Of a stretch of DNA of 64,000 nucleotides, positions 43,606 through 52,540 are shown one piece after another. Source of the DNA: Spartobacteria bacterium UBA695 (lineage in GTDB: Bacteria; Verrucomicrobiota; Verrucomicrobiia; Chthoniobacterales; Chthoniobacteraceae); contig DBMP01000023.1 of assembly GCA_002298145.1 (NCBI GenBank), positions 1-64,000 on the forward strand, in the 5' to 3' direction. The notes beneath the pieces were generated by a model, which saw only the letters and a list, made by a program, of their open reading frames with translations, was not told the origin of the DNA and ran no database searches. Positions within the stretch are counted from its first letter, which is position 1. Each line of letters begins with the position of its first letter. The position numbers and the translations under genes were made by a program.

Positions 43606-44898
43606 CTACAAACCGAGCTTCCGGAAGGTCTCGTCGACGTGGGCGAAGTGGATGTCGAGCGAGCAGAATTCGTCGATTTCCTCCGGCGTCAGCTTGGCCA
43701 TGATCTCGGATTCCTCCTTGAGGTTTTCTTTCAGGGATTGGCTGCCCTGCCAGGTCTTCATGGCGGCGCGCTGGACGGCTTCATACGCGGTCTTGCGCTC
43801 GATGCCGCGGGAGGTCAGCTTGAGCAGGATGGTCTGCGAGAAGTAGAGGCCTTTGGTGATCTCCATGTTGCGCTGCATGTGCTCGGGGTAGACGATGAGG
43901 CGGTCGACGAGCTTGGTGGTCGTCTGGAGCATGTAGTTGAGGAGGATCGTCGAATCGGGCATGATGACGCGCTCAACGCTAGAGTGGGAGATGTCGCGTT
44001 CGTGCCAGAGGGCGACGTTTTCGAGGGCTGCCAGGGCGTTGCCGCGCAGGATGCGGGCGAGGCCGCTCAGTTTCTCCCCTGTGATGGGGTTGCGCTTGTG
44101 AGGCATGGCGGAGCTGCCTTTCTGCCCAGGCGAGAAGTATTCCTCGACTTCGAGCACTTCGGTGCGCTGGAGGTGGCGGAACTCGGTGGCCCAGCGGTCG
44201 ATGCTGGAGGCGATCAAGGCCAGGGTCTGCTGGAACTCGGCGTGGCGGTCGCGCTGCACGACCTGGGTGGCCAGGGTTGCAGCTTTGAGGCCCAGCTTGT
44301 GGCAGACCTGCTCTTCGACGCGCGGATCGAGGTGGGCGTGGGTGCCGACGGCTCCGGAGAGCTTGCCGACGCGGATGCGCTCACGGGTCTGCTTGAGGCG
44401 CTCGATGGCGCGGCCAAATTCGTCGTACATGAGGGCCATCTTGAGGCCGAAGGTGATCGGCTCGGCGTGGATGCCATGGGAGCGGCCGATCATGGGGGTG
44501 AGCTTGTACTCACGCGCCTTCTTGGCGATGGCGGTGCGCAGGGCCTCGAGGTCTTCGAGCAGCATCCCGGCGGCTTCGTTCATCTGGACGGCCAGCGTGG
44601 TGTCCAGCACGTCGGAGGAGGTCATGCCCTGGTGAATCCACCGGGAGGCGGGCCCGACGTAGCTGGCGACGTTTTCCAGGAAGGCGATGACGTCGTGGTT
44701 GGTGCGCTTTTCGATTTCCTGGATTTTATCCAGCTCGAAGCGGGCCTTTTCGCGGATGGTCCGGGCGTCCTCTTTCGGGATCACGCCGATCTCCGCCTGG
44801 GCTTCGGCGGCGAGGATCTCGATTTCGAGCCAGATTTCGTACTTGTGCTGCTCGTCCCAGAGGGCGCGCATCTTTGGAAGGGTATAACGGTCGATCAC
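43606..44898 (-). CDS. purB: Adenylosuccinate lyase
   Basis: Purine biosynthesis enzyme that cleaves SAICAR and adenylosuccinate to release fumarate. The 430 residues match the usual length. Landmarks are the N-terminal MIDRYTLPKMRALWDEQHKY, HQGMTSSDVLDTTLAVQMNE, GRSHGIHAEPITFG with the catalytic His, and the fumarase-superfamily signature GSSAMPHKRNP with the mobile-loop Ser. The start codon is GTG at 44898. A strong terminator follows the stop. It stands alone between an exported thioredoxin-like gene and the autotransporter. Confidence 0.97.
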   Translation of the reverse strand: MIDRYTLPKMRALWDEQHKYEIWLEIEILAAEAQAEIGVIPKEDARTIREKARFELDKIQEIEKRTNHDVIAFLENVASYVGPASRWIHQGMTSSDVLDTTLAVQMNEAAGMLLEDLEALRTAIAKKAREYKLTPMIGRSHGIHAEPITFGLKMALMYDEFGRAIERLKQTRERIRVGKLSGAVGTHAHLDPRVEEQVCHKLGLKAATLATQVVQRDRHAEFQQTLALIASSIDRWATEFRHLQRTEVLEVEEYFSPGQKGSSAMPHKRNPITGEKLSGLARILRGNALAALENVALWHERDISHSSVERVIMPDSTILLNYMLQTTTKLVDRLIVYPEHMQRNMEITKGLYFSQTILLKLTSRGIERKTAYEAVQRAAMKTWQGSQSLKENLKEESEIMAKLTPEEIDEFCSLDIHFAHVDETFRKLGL

Positions 44899-44986
44899 GC
44901 GCGGTAGGATAAAGATGCCGCCGCTTCAGAAAAGGAAAAATTCCGCGAACCGCAAAAAGGCGGGGCCCCCGAGCGAACCCCGGCGG

Positions 44987-46063
44987 CTATTCTGCCAGCA
45001 GTTTTTCGACCGCTTCCTCCAGCCCTTCCCCTGCTTCGGTGCTGACCAGGAGGCCTTTTTTGTTGATCAGCCACATGGCCGGGATGGTCTCGATGCCGTA
45101 TTTCGAGCTGATCTCGTTTTCCCACCCTTTGCCGTCGAAATACTGGGGCCAGGTCATCCCTTTTTCCTTGGTGACTCTCAGCATGGCCGCTTTGTTCTGG
45201 TCCAGCGAGATGCCTACGATCTCAAAGCCCTTGGCGTGCAGTTTCTTGTACGCTGCGACGACGTTGGGCACCTCTGCCATGCACGGCCCGCACCAGGTGG
45301 CCCAGAAGTCCAGGAGCACGACTTTGCCCCGGAGCTTGGCGAGATCCACCGGGGAGCCATCGACGGCGGTGAACTTCAGCTCGAAGGGTTTGCCGCGAAG
45401 CTGCACGAGGCGTAGCTCGGATTTTGCGGCCTCGGCGACCTGCCCGTTGCCGCTCTGGGCCGCCTCGTTCAGGAGCGCTTCGGCTTTGGTGGGGGCCGTG
45501 GCGGCCAGGTTTTTCGCCAGGGTCAGCTTGAGAAGATCCACGTCGCCCCGGGTGTCTTTGGGGTAGTCTTTGCAGAAGGCGGCGACCTCGCCCTGGAGCT
45601 TCTCATCCGCGCCGGAGCGCAACCGGTTGATCAGGAGGAAAAAGCGCGCCCGGCGGCGGAGGGCGTCGGAGGAGCTTTTTTTCGCCAGGACCTCTCCGCA
45701 GACGGTTTCGATGGACTTGAGGTCGGGGGCGGCTCCAGTGATGCTCGCGACGGGGCCATTTTCGATTTCAACTTTGCTCAACCGGGCCTCGATGCAGCGA
45801 GGGTCCTGAGGAAACCGGGCAACGAAGTGATCCAGAGCGGCCTTTACCTGGTTTAGGAACGCAATAACGTCCGCTTTGTTTTGGATCTGCTTTTCCGGTT
45901 TGATCTGGTTGATGTAGGTCCAAAGCTCGTCGGCGGTTTTAAACCGGGCGAGATTGCCAGCCGGGCTCACCGCCTCGGCGGGGCTGGGAGCGTTTTGAGC
46001 ACCGAGGGAGGCCGTGGCAAAAGCCAGGGCAAGAGCCACGCAGACCGAAGAGTATGGTTTCAT
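44987..46063 (-). CDS. Exported TlpA-like thioredoxin-fold protein
   Basis: Periplasmic redox protein of 358 residues from the ATG at 46063. The signal peptide is PYSSVCVALALAFATASLG (cleavage near GAQ). The middle section (about 40-215) is a helical region without a recognised domain, with Lys/Ala-rich helices such as FLNQVKAALDHFVARFPQD. The C-terminal AhpC/TlpA-like thioredoxin domain begins at GKPFELKFTAVDGSPVDLAK and has the active site FWATWCGPCMAEVPNV and the cis-Pro stretch ETIPAMWLINKKG. Such proteins act as thiol-disulfide reductases or chaperones of the envelope. It stands alone. Confidence 0.88.
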   Translation of the reverse strand: MKPYSSVCVALALAFATASLGAQNAPSPAEAVSPAGNLARFKTADELWTYINQIKPEKQIQNKADVIAFLNQVKAALDHFVARFPQDPRCIEARLSKVEIENGPVASITGAAPDLKSIETVCGEVLAKKSSSDALRRRARFFLLINRLRSGADEKLQGEVAAFCKDYPKDTRGDVDLLKLTLAKNLAATAPTKAEALLNEAAQSGNGQVAEAAKSELRLVQLRGKPFELKFTAVDGSPVDLAKLRGKVVLLDFWATWCGPCMAEVPNVVAAYKKLHAKGFEIVGISLDQNKAAMLRVTKEKGMTWPQYFDGKGWENEISSKYGIETIPAMWLINKKGLLVSTEAGEGLEEAVEKLLAE

Positions 46064-46127
46064 AGGAAAGGGTCGCCGGGAGTATGTATACCCCTTCACT
46101 CCCGGGCGGAAAAGCCTTTACTGAGGA

Positions 46128-47162
46128 TCACCCGATCTTCACTGGCGCGCCGGTTCTGGCGCTTTCGTAGATGGCGTCCAGGATCTGCATCACGGTGAGC
46201 CCCTCCTCGCCGGTGGCCATGTGGGGCTTGCCGCTGACGATGCTCTCCACGAAGTGATAGTAGGAGCTCTCCACCTTCGGGACGGGCGGGTGCAGCTTCA
46301 TGTCAAACAGGCATCCCTCGCGCTCCAGGTAAATCTCCGCCTCGGCGTCGTACCCCTCGTCCACGTTGTGCTGCGAGAGGCCGCCCAGAGTGCCAAAAAG
46401 GGCGGTTTCCATGTGCTCCCGTTTCTTCTGGTTGGAGGCCCAGGAGGCTTCGACCATTAAAAGCGCGCCGTTCTCAAAGCGGATCGACGCGGCGGCCAAG
46501 TCCTCGACGTCAAAGGTCTTGCCCTCGGCCTTGGCTTGGGCGGTGGCAATGGGGTTGAAGGTCGCCCCGAGGACCCAGAGCGGCTTCGGGTAGCCCATGA
46601 GCCAGAGCGCGAGGTCCAGCCGGTGAACGCCCAGGTCGATGAGCGGCCCGCCGCCAGAGAGCGCCTTGGTGCCAAACCAACCTCCGAACCCAGGCATCCC
46701 GCGCCGCCGGTGCCAGACGGTCCGGCCAAAATAGACGTCGCCGATCAGCCCGGCCTGTTTTCTGAGCGCCTGGCTGGCTTCGCTAAAGCGGTAGGAGAAG
46801 TTGATCATGATCCGCCGCTGGGCCTTGTGGGCGGCCTCAAGCATCTCCCCCGCCTCGGTGGCGTTGAGCGCCATCGGTTTTTCGCACAGGACATGGCAAC
46901 CGTGCTTGAATGCCTCCAGCGCGAGCGGGTTGTGGAATTTGTTCGGCGTGCAGATGCTCACCACGTCGAGCTTCTCTTTTTCCAGCATTTCCTCGGCGGA
47001 GAGGTAGCGCTTTTCTATCCCGAACTCCTGGCCCACTTCGTCCAGGCGCTTTTCATCCTTATCTGAAATTGCAGACACCTCCGCCGCTGGGTGCGTCAAG
47101 TAACCCTTGATATGAGCCTTGCCCATCCCGAGACCGATCACCCCAATTCGCAGTTTTTTCAT
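46128..47162 (-). CDS. Gfo/Idh/MocA family oxidoreductase
   Basis: NAD(P)-dependent sugar dehydrogenase family member of 344 residues. The Rossmann motif is GVIGLGMGKAH and the Glu-Lys-Pro motif is at 94-96 (HVLCEKPMALNATE). The C-terminal domain carries GGGPLIDLGVHRLDLALWLM, with His and Asp of the substrate site. It is 23 bp downstream of the ThuA-like gene on the minus strand and forms a two-gene operon with it. Co-occurrence with ThuA-like proteins is common for this family in bacteria that use unusual sugars. Exact substrate unknown. Confidence 0.92.
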   Translation of the reverse strand: MKKLRIGVIGLGMGKAHIKGYLTHPAAEVSAISDKDEKRLDEVGQEFGIEKRYLSAEEMLEKEKLDVVSICTPNKFHNPLALEAFKHGCHVLCEKPMALNATEAGEMLEAAHKAQRRIMINFSYRFSEASQALRKQAGLIGDVYFGRTVWHRRRGMPGFGGWFGTKALSGGGPLIDLGVHRLDLALWLMGYPKPLWVLGATFNPIATAQAKAEGKTFDVEDLAAASIRFENGALLMVEASWASNQKKREHMETALFGTLGGLSQHNVDEGYDAEAEIYLEREGCLFDMKLHPPVPKVESSYYHFVESIVSGKPHMATGEEGLTVMQILDAIYESARTGAPVKIG

Positions 47163-47185
47163 GGCTATTTTAGGAGATTCAAGGG

Positions 47186-47911
47186 TTAGCGGGAGGGTTC
47201 GACCGGCTCGACCATCGGGCAGGCATCCACGATGCGCACCGTGGGGCGGGCCCAGCGGGCGGCGTTGAGGAGGATGCGCTGGATCTGCGGATCGTGAAAG
47301 ACTGGGTAGGTTTCGTGCCCGGGGCTGAAGTAGAAGATCTTCCCGTGGCCGCGCTGCCAGGTACAGCCGCTGCGGAAGACCTCGCCGCCGGAGTACCAGG
47401 AAATAAAGATGAGCTTTTCCGGCTCGGGAATATCAAAGCGTTCTCCGTACATTTCGTGGCGCGGAATCTCCAGATAGCGCCCAATGCCCTCGGTGATGGG
47501 GTGCCCGGGCTGCAAATTCCAGAGGCGCTCCTTGTCGTCGTTTTCACGCCAGGAGAGCGAGCAATTTGTCCCCATCAGGCGGCGGAAGATTTTCGAGAAG
47601 TGCCCCGAGTGGAGCACGATGAGCCCCATGCCTTCGAGCACGCGCTTTTGCACCCGCTCGACCACGGTGTCGCTGACCTCACCGTGGGCCATGTGACCCC
47701 ACCAGAAAAGGACGTCGGTCTGGTCGAGGACTGCCTCCGTGAGACCGTGCTCCGGCTCGTCGAGCGTGGCCGTGCGCGCCTCGATATCCGGGTTGCGGTT
47801 AAGGGCCTCGGCAATGGCGCCGTGGATGCCCCCTGGGTAGATGGCTTGGACTTTTCCGTTCTGTTTCTCGTGCCGGAATTCATTCCACACGGTAACTTTG
47901 GTGGTATTCAT
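47186..47911 (-). CDS. ThuA-like trehalose-utilisation protein
   Basis: Protein of 241 residues from the ATG at 47911, with a class I glutamine-amidotransferase-like fold of the ThuA family. It has VTVWNEFRHEKQNGKVQAIY at the N-terminus, DVLFWWGHMAHGEV, GLIVLHSGHFSKIFR and a C-terminal GKIFYFSPGHETYPVFHDPQ. Family members are linked to trehalose or related disaccharide use, often beside Gfo/Idh/MocA dehydrogenases, as here. It is the first gene of the minus-strand pair, divergent from the AraC gene at 48040. An in-frame ATG at 48016 would add 35 residues with no conservation seen. Confidence 0.85.
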   Translation of the reverse strand: MNTTKVTVWNEFRHEKQNGKVQAIYPGGIHGAIAEALNRNPDIEARTATLDEPEHGLTEAVLDQTDVLFWWGHMAHGEVSDTVVERVQKRVLEGMGLIVLHSGHFSKIFRRLMGTNCSLSWRENDDKERLWNLQPGHPITEGIGRYLEIPRHEMYGERFDIPEPEKLIFISWYSGGEVFRSGCTWQRGHGKIFYFSPGHETYPVFHDPQIQRILLNAARWARPTVRIVDACPMVEPVEPSR

Positions 47912-48039
47912 GTTTGGGTGGGGTGCTTCTTTAAAATCGAGCGATGGCCCGATCAACGAGGGCATTAAACGCCCGGTGGCCTCGCAAAATCCATCAGGAA
48001 TCCTTGGACAAAACACGCAAACTATAGGACTTTTCCCGA

Positions 48040-48906
48040 GTGCCCCACACGATCCAAGACCCTGCCACCGAAACCGATCTGCGCACGCTGATCGAAGGCG
48101 TGCTCACGGACTGGCTGCCTCGCCTGGAGCAAGTGCGCGTGCGCATCCCTGCGCTCCATGGGCTTTACCGCCTGGTGGATCAAATGCACTTTCACCTGCG
48201 CACCGAGATTTTCGTCCAGCTCTCGGGAAAAACCTCCTTCAAGTTTCCCGAGGAACACTTCGAGGTGGGCCCAGGTGAAATCTGCATCGTGCCCCGGGGG
48301 ATGCCCCACTTCGAACGCACCCGATCCTGGAAGGGGCCGTTCCGCAATCTCGTTTTCATCAGCAACGGACGCCACCTGGATGTTCACCTGGCCCGGCCTG
48401 CCGACGAAACCCGCGCCCGGCCCTCCATCATCGTCGGGACCGACATAGCAGCCACCCCCACCCTTTCCGCTCTACCGGAGGAACTGCCGGAGCACAATCC
48501 CCAGGCCCGCGCCTGCCTGCTTGGCGCCTATTTCACCCTGGTCCTGGCCCAGATGGAAGGCTGGACGCCCCCCGCCGAACCGGAGCCCTACAAGGTCATC
48601 CACGCCCGGCAGCTCGTCTCCGAGCAGCTCTCCAACCCGGCCCTCTCCGTGGCCGAGCTCGCCCGGCAAGTCCAGTGCAGCGCCGACTACCTCTCCCAGA
48701 TCTTCCGCAAAGCCACGGGCCTCCCCCTCTCGGCCTACATTAACGAGAACCGGCTCCAGCGCGCCCGGGAATTACTGGAGCTCTCCCTGCTGAACATCGC
48801 CGAGGTCAGCCAAGCCGCGGGCTTCGCCGATCCAGCCTACTTTAGCCGGATCTTCCGCCGCTGGCAGGGCATCACGCCCCGGGAATACCGGGAAGCCCAT
48901 CGGTAA
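48040..48906 (+). CDS. AraC-family transcriptional regulator
   Basis: Regulator of 288 residues, start GTG at 48040. The N-terminal cupin part has FVQLSGKTSFKFPEEHFEVG and GEICIVPRGMPHFE. The C-terminal double helix-turn-helix reads LSVAELARQVQCSADYLSQI and NIAEVSQAAGFADPAYFSRI, closing with FRRWQGITPREYREAH. It is divergent from the ThuA-Gfo/Idh pair, with about 130 bp between start codons, which makes control of that pair likely. The short spacer holds no obvious palindrome. Confidence 0.9.
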   Translation: MPHTIQDPATETDLRTLIEGVLTDWLPRLEQVRVRIPALHGLYRLVDQMHFHLRTEIFVQLSGKTSFKFPEEHFEVGPGEICIVPRGMPHFERTRSWKGPFRNLVFISNGRHLDVHLARPADETRARPSIIVGTDIAATPTLSALPEELPEHNPQARACLLGAYFTLVLAQMEGWTPPAEPEPYKVIHARQLVSEQLSNPALSVAELARQVQCSADYLSQIFRKATGLPLSAYINENRLQRARELLELSLLNIAEVSQAAGFADPAYFSRIFRRWQGITPREYREAHR

Positions 48907-48994
48907 AACACCCTGAGAAAGCACGGATTTCCGCACCCGAAACCAAAATAATTCTTTCGACTTTCCCCGGTTCCTGATTTTCTTCCTTTTCCTT

Positions 48995-49279
48995 ATGAGT
49001 GCCGAATTTGATGTGCGTTACACCGCAGGCCTGGCCCGGCTGCATTTGAGCGATGAGGAAATCGCCAAATTCCAGGCGCAGCTCTCCCAGGTCCTGGAAT
49101 ACGTCGATAAACTCAACACCGTCGACGTCTCCAGCGTGGAGCCGACCGCCCATGCCAACCCGGTCTTCAACGTCGTCCGGGAGGACGCCCCCCGCGACTG
49201 GTTCACGCCCGCCGAAGCCCTCGCCAATGCCCCCCGCCAGGCCGCCGGACTCTTCGCCGTACCCAAAGTCATCGAATAA
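48995..49279 (+). CDS. gatC: Glutamyl-tRNA(Gln)/aspartyl-tRNA(Asn) amidotransferase subunit C
   Basis: Small subunit of the amidotransferase that converts misacylated Glu-tRNA(Gln) or Asp-tRNA(Asn). The 94 residues show the family pattern DVRYTAGLARLHLSDEEIAK, FQAQLSQVLEYVDKLNTVDV, then PTAHANPVFNVVREDAP and the closing LFAVPKVIE. The stop and the gatA start share one base (TAATG), so both are translated together. The partner subunit gatB is not within this window. Confidence 0.96.
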   Translation: MSAEFDVRYTAGLARLHLSDEEIAKFQAQLSQVLEYVDKLNTVDVSSVEPTAHANPVFNVVREDAPRDWFTPAEALANAPRQAAGLFAVPKVIE

Positions 49280-50727
49280 TGTTACCTTTCCTCTCCGTCT
49301 CCGAACTCCAGGCCCAGCTCCGGTCCAAAGCCGTCTCGCCCCTGGAGGCACTCGAAGCCCTCGAAGCCCGCATCGCCGCCGTCGATCCCTCCGTGGCCGG
49401 GTACTTGAACCGGGATTTCGCCGCCGCCGCCGAAGCCGCCAAAACCGCCGATGTCACCCTGCCCCTGGGCGGCGTCCCCATCGCCATCAAAGACGTCATC
49501 AACGTCAAAGGCCAGCCGTGCACCTGCGCTTCCAAGATTTTGGAGGGCTTCATCTCCCCCTACGACGCCACCGTCATCTCCCGCCTGAAAGCCGCCGGAG
49601 CCATCCCCTTTGGCCGCACCAACATGGACGAATTCGCCATGGGCTCCTCCACGGAGAACTCGGCCTACGGCGTAACGCATAACCCGTGGGACCTTTCCCG
49701 CATCCCGGGTGGTTCCAGCGGCGGCTCGGCAGCCGTCGTGGCCGCCGACGAAGCCTTTGCAGCCCTCGGCAGCGACACCGGCGGCTCGATCCGCCAACCG
49801 GCCGCCCTCTGCGGCTGCGTCGGCCTGAAGCCCAGCTACGGACGCGTCTCGCGCTTCGGGCTCGTAGCCTTCGCCTCCTCGCTCGACCAGATCGGCCCCT
49901 TCACCAAGACCGTGCGCGACAGCGCGCTGCTCTTGAACGCCATCTCCGGTCACGACTCCCTGGACTCCACCTCCCTTAAAGAGCCCGTGCCGGACTTCAC
50001 GGCCCAGCTCGGCCAGGACCTCAAGGGCATCAAGCTCGGCCTGCCGAAAGAATACTTCATCCCCGGCACCGATCCGCAAGTCGACGCCGCCGTGCGCAAA
50101 GCCATCGCGCAGTACGAGGCACTCGGAGCGGAAATCGTCGAGATCTCCCTGCCTCACACCGACTACGCCGTAGGAGTCTACTATATCATCGCCACAGCCG
50201 AGGCCTCGGCAAACCTCGCCCGCTTCGACGGCATCCGCTACGGCCACCGCGCGGCCGAGGCAGCCAACCTCCTCGACCACTACGGCAAAACGCGCGAAGA
50301 AGGCTTCGGGCCGGAGGTCAAACGCCGCATCATCCTGGGCACCTACGTCCTGAGCAGCGGGTATTACGATGCCTACTACCTACGCGCGCAGAAAGTACGC
50401 ACGCTGATCCGCCAAGACTTCACCAACGCTTTCGAAAAAGTCGACGCCATCATTTGTCCAACTTCGCCCGAACCCGCCTTTAAAATTGGCGACCGTAGCG
50501 ACGATCCGCTGCGAATGTATCTGGCCGACATTTTCACCATTGCGGTGAATCTTGCCGGGGTTTGCGGCGTAAGCCTGCCCTGCGGATTCGCCCAGGTGGA
50601 TCAGCGTTCGCTTCCGGTGGGGCTGCAGCTCATTGGAAAACCGTTCCAGGAGTCCGAGTTGCTTAAAATCGCCCACGCTTACGAACAAAGTACCGAGTGG
50701 CATAAAGCCCGGCCCACGATCGGGTAG
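49279..50727 (+). CDS. gatA: Glutamyl-tRNA(Gln)/aspartyl-tRNA(Asn) amidotransferase subunit A
   Basis: Amidase subunit that releases ammonia from glutamine for the tRNA-dependent transamidation. The 482 residues carry the amidase catalytic triad. Lys71 is in GVPIAIKDVIN, the cis-Ser146 is in GGSSGGSAAVVAA, and the nucleophile Ser170 is in SDTGGSIRQPAALCG. The conserved GLKPSYGRVSRFGLVAFASS follows and the C-terminal half is full length. It is coupled to gatC upstream and followed 37 bp later by a methyltransferase gene. Confidence 0.97.
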   Translation: MLPFLSVSELQAQLRSKAVSPLEALEALEARIAAVDPSVAGYLNRDFAAAAEAAKTADVTLPLGGVPIAIKDVINVKGQPCTCASKILEGFISPYDATVISRLKAAGAIPFGRTNMDEFAMGSSTENSAYGVTHNPWDLSRIPGGSSGGSAAVVAADEAFAALGSDTGGSIRQPAALCGCVGLKPSYGRVSRFGLVAFASSLDQIGPFTKTVRDSALLLNAISGHDSLDSTSLKEPVPDFTAQLGQDLKGIKLGLPKEYFIPGTDPQVDAAVRKAIAQYEALGAEIVEISLPHTDYAVGVYYIIATAEASANLARFDGIRYGHRAAEAANLLDHYGKTREEGFGPEVKRRIILGTYVLSSGYYDAYYLRAQKVRTLIRQDFTNAFEKVDAIICPTSPEPAFKIGDRSDDPLRMYLADIFTIAVNLAGVCGVSLPCGFAQVDQRSLPVGLQLIGKPFQESELLKIAHAYEQSTEWHKARPTIG

Positions 50728-50764
50728 CGGACCACAGACCCTTTTTTTCCCAAAAATTCAACCT

Positions 50765-51415
50765 ATGAGCGCCGCAATTCTATTTAAGCGATTTCTGGCA
50801 AGACCCTTCCAAGTCGCTTACATCTTCCCCAGTTCCCAAACCCTCGTCCGAAAGGTTGCCTCCAAATGCGATTTCTCGCAGCCGCGCATCATCGTCGAAC
50901 TCGGGCCGGGAGAAGGGGTCCACACCCGCGAAATTCTGCGCCGGATGAAGCCCGGTTCGCGGCTTTTCTTAATCGAGATCGACCCGGTCCTGGCCGAACA
51001 TCTCAAAAAAGAGTTCGCAGGTGAGCCGAGCATCGAAGTCATCAACACCGATGCGGCCCTTCTGAAGGAAGAACTCAAAAAACGGGGCATCGAGCACTGC
51101 GATTACGTCATCTCGGGCATCCCCTTCTCGATGTTCGACATCCCGACCAAGCGGCGGATCTTGAGCGCCGTCTACGACTCGCTCGCCCCGACCCCGCTCG
51201 CGGCGTTTGTCATCTACCAGTGCACCCACGAGCTCAAGCGCCACGCGACCATGTTCCCGAGGGTCCACTCCGAGTACTGCCTGCAAAACCTGCCGCCGCT
51301 CTTCGTAACGGTCTACCACAAACAGGCCCTCAACGGCCACAAAGTGGAAACCGCTCCGTGCTGCTGTAAAGCCTCCGCCCACTCCCACGCCAGCGGAGTC
51401 AACGGGGTCGGTTAA
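50765..51415 (+). CDS. PmtA-like SAM-dependent methyltransferase
   Basis: Protein of 216 residues related to phospholipid N-methyltransferases and rRNA dimethylases. An N-terminal helix (FKRFLARPFQVAYIFPSSQT) is like that of PmtA. The SAM motif I is IVELGPGEGVHT (43-54), the acidic residue after motif I is in LIEIDP, and VINTDAALLKEEL plus YVISGIPFSMF represent the later motifs. The C-terminus CCCKASAHSHASG is unusual, with three consecutive Cys near the end. Its stop overlaps that of the NUDIX gene on the other strand in the shared TTAA at 51412-51415. Phospholipid head-group methylation is the best family guess. Confidence 0.75.
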   Translation: MSAAILFKRFLARPFQVAYIFPSSQTLVRKVASKCDFSQPRIIVELGPGEGVHTREILRRMKPGSRLFLIEIDPVLAEHLKKEFAGEPSIEVINTDAALLKEELKKRGIEHCDYVISGIPFSMFDIPTKRRILSAVYDSLAPTPLAAFVIYQCTHELKRHATMFPRVHSEYCLQNLPPLFVTVYHKQALNGHKVETAPCCCKASAHSHASGVNGVG

Positions 51416-52002
51416 AACAACAGTTCATCCAGCATCGCCAGGCTCATCCCCCAGAAGGCGCGCCCGCCCAGCGGGTAGCAGGCCATGATGTGCCTGGGAT
51501 CGCGCGGGTGAGGCATGGTCTTCCGGTTCGCCTTGTCGGCAAAGTAGGCCAGCGGCACCCAGCAAGCCTTGGCCACCTCGTCCGCGTTTTCTTGGAACGG
51601 GACCGACTCCCGCAGTTCGTAGACAAACGGGAAAATGCTCAAAGGGAGCCGTTCGTTCAGCGAACGGGCCCGGATCTCCGAGAGCGCCCCCAGGCGGCGG
51701 GCACATCGGTCGAGCGAAATGCCCAGCTCCTCCTCAGTTTCGCGCACGGCCGCCCGCTCCGGGGATAAATCGGTCAGCTCCAGCCGCCCGCCGGGGAACC
51801 CCAGGTGCCCGGACCACGGGTCCTTCGGCTGATCCGCCCGCCGGATGATGAGCAATTCCGCGTTTTCGCGCAAAATCAGCGCCACAGCGGCGTGTTTTAG
51901 GGACGAGGAATCGGCCAGGCGGGTTGCCGCGTAGCGGGAAAGTTTCTGGCGGATTCGTTCAAGTGACGGTGCGGGACGGGTTGAAGAAAGTAGCGTGGCC
52001 AT
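51412..52002 (-). CDS. NUDIX hydrolase, CoA-pyrophosphatase (NudL) type
   Basis: Nucleotide-pyrophosphate hydrolase of 196 residues. The NUDIX region reads LGFPGGRLELTDLSPERAAV then RETEEELGI, the usual Glu-rich catalytic helix, with the longer insert of the NudL/CoA-diphosphatase group. The preceding ELLIIRRADQPKDPWSGHLG is consistent with that group. The gene is convergent with the methyltransferase gene, and both use the palindromic TTAA for their stops. The substrate is inferred from the family only. Confidence 0.85.
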   Translation of the reverse strand: MATLLSSTRPAPSLERIRQKLSRYAATRLADSSSLKHAAVALILRENAELLIIRRADQPKDPWSGHLGFPGGRLELTDLSPERAAVRETEEELGISLDRCARRLGALSEIRARSLNERLPLSIFPFVYELRESVPFQENADEVAKACWVPLAYFADKANRKTMPHPRDPRHIMACYPLGGRAFWGMSLAMLDELLF

Positions 52003-52092
52003 GGCATCCTAGTTTTTACGATTTCATAAAAAGTATCGGATCGCCACCTGTTTGTTCGCGCTTGGGCCCTTTCCCATCCATACTCCCTCTAC

Positions 52093-52458
52093 ATGAACCC
52101 GGAAACCGCCCTCGTCCTGATGCCCCACGGCAGCCGCAACCTGGAATGGATCGAACCGTTTGAAAAACTCGCCAGGACGCTCAACGCCGAGCTGGGGGCC
52201 GTCTACCTGGCATACATGGAGATCAACCCGCCGACCTTGATGGAAGTGGCCCGCGCCATCATGGCGACCCCCATCCGCCGCTACCGTCTCCTGCCGATGT
52301 TCTTCGCCAAGGGTTCGCATTTCTTTGTGGATATTCCCAAGCAAATGGAACAAGTCCGGGCCGCTTTTCCGGAATTGGAGGGGGAACTGCTCGACCCCGT
52401 GGGGCTCCATCCCCTCTTTACCGACCTGGTGCGCCAGGTGGCTGGGGAAAACCATTAG
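52093..52458 (+). CDS. CbiX/SirB-like single-domain chelatase
   Basis: Protein of 121 residues resembling the short, one-domain sirohydrochlorin chelatases. It begins ALVLMPHGSRNLEW, with the metal-site His12 in the HGS motif. It also has LAYMEINPPTLMEVARAIM, YRLLPMFFAKGSHFFVDIPK with a second His, and ends DPVGLHPLFTDLV. Such enzymes insert Fe, Co or Ni into tetrapyrroles. No other tetrapyrrole gene is nearby, so the exact role is open. The gene ends about 80 bp before the rex gene in the same direction. Confidence 0.8.
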   Translation: MNPETALVLMPHGSRNLEWIEPFEKLARTLNAELGAVYLAYMEINPPTLMEVARAIMATPIRRYRLLPMFFAKGSHFFVDIPKQMEQVRAAFPELEGELLDPVGLHPLFTDLVRQVAGENH

Positions 52459-52484
52459 AAATTTTAATATAAATCGGTCTGGGA

Positions 52485-52512
52485 TTGACGCGGACGGTAG
52501 TTGCGCTATTTT
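52485..52512 (+). promoter_or_regulatory. Sigma-70-like promoter upstream of rex
   Basis: TTGACG at 52485-52490 and TATTTT at 52507-52512 are 16 bp apart, about 30 bp before the rex ATG at 52541. The inverted repeat TGCGC-TATTTTCA-GCGCA (52502-52519) spans the -10 region, and TTTCACAAA at 52522-52530 resembles half a Rex operator (consensus TTGTGAA-N6-TTCACAA). Self-repression is therefore possible but unproven. Confidence 0.45.
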
Positions 52513-52540
52513 CAGCGCACTTTTCACAAACCGCAAGCCA

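Noticed and set aside
43639..44907. Open frame of about 420 codons antisense to purB
   Set aside because: purB is certain on the other strand; the translated text is low in sequence diversity and matches nothing.
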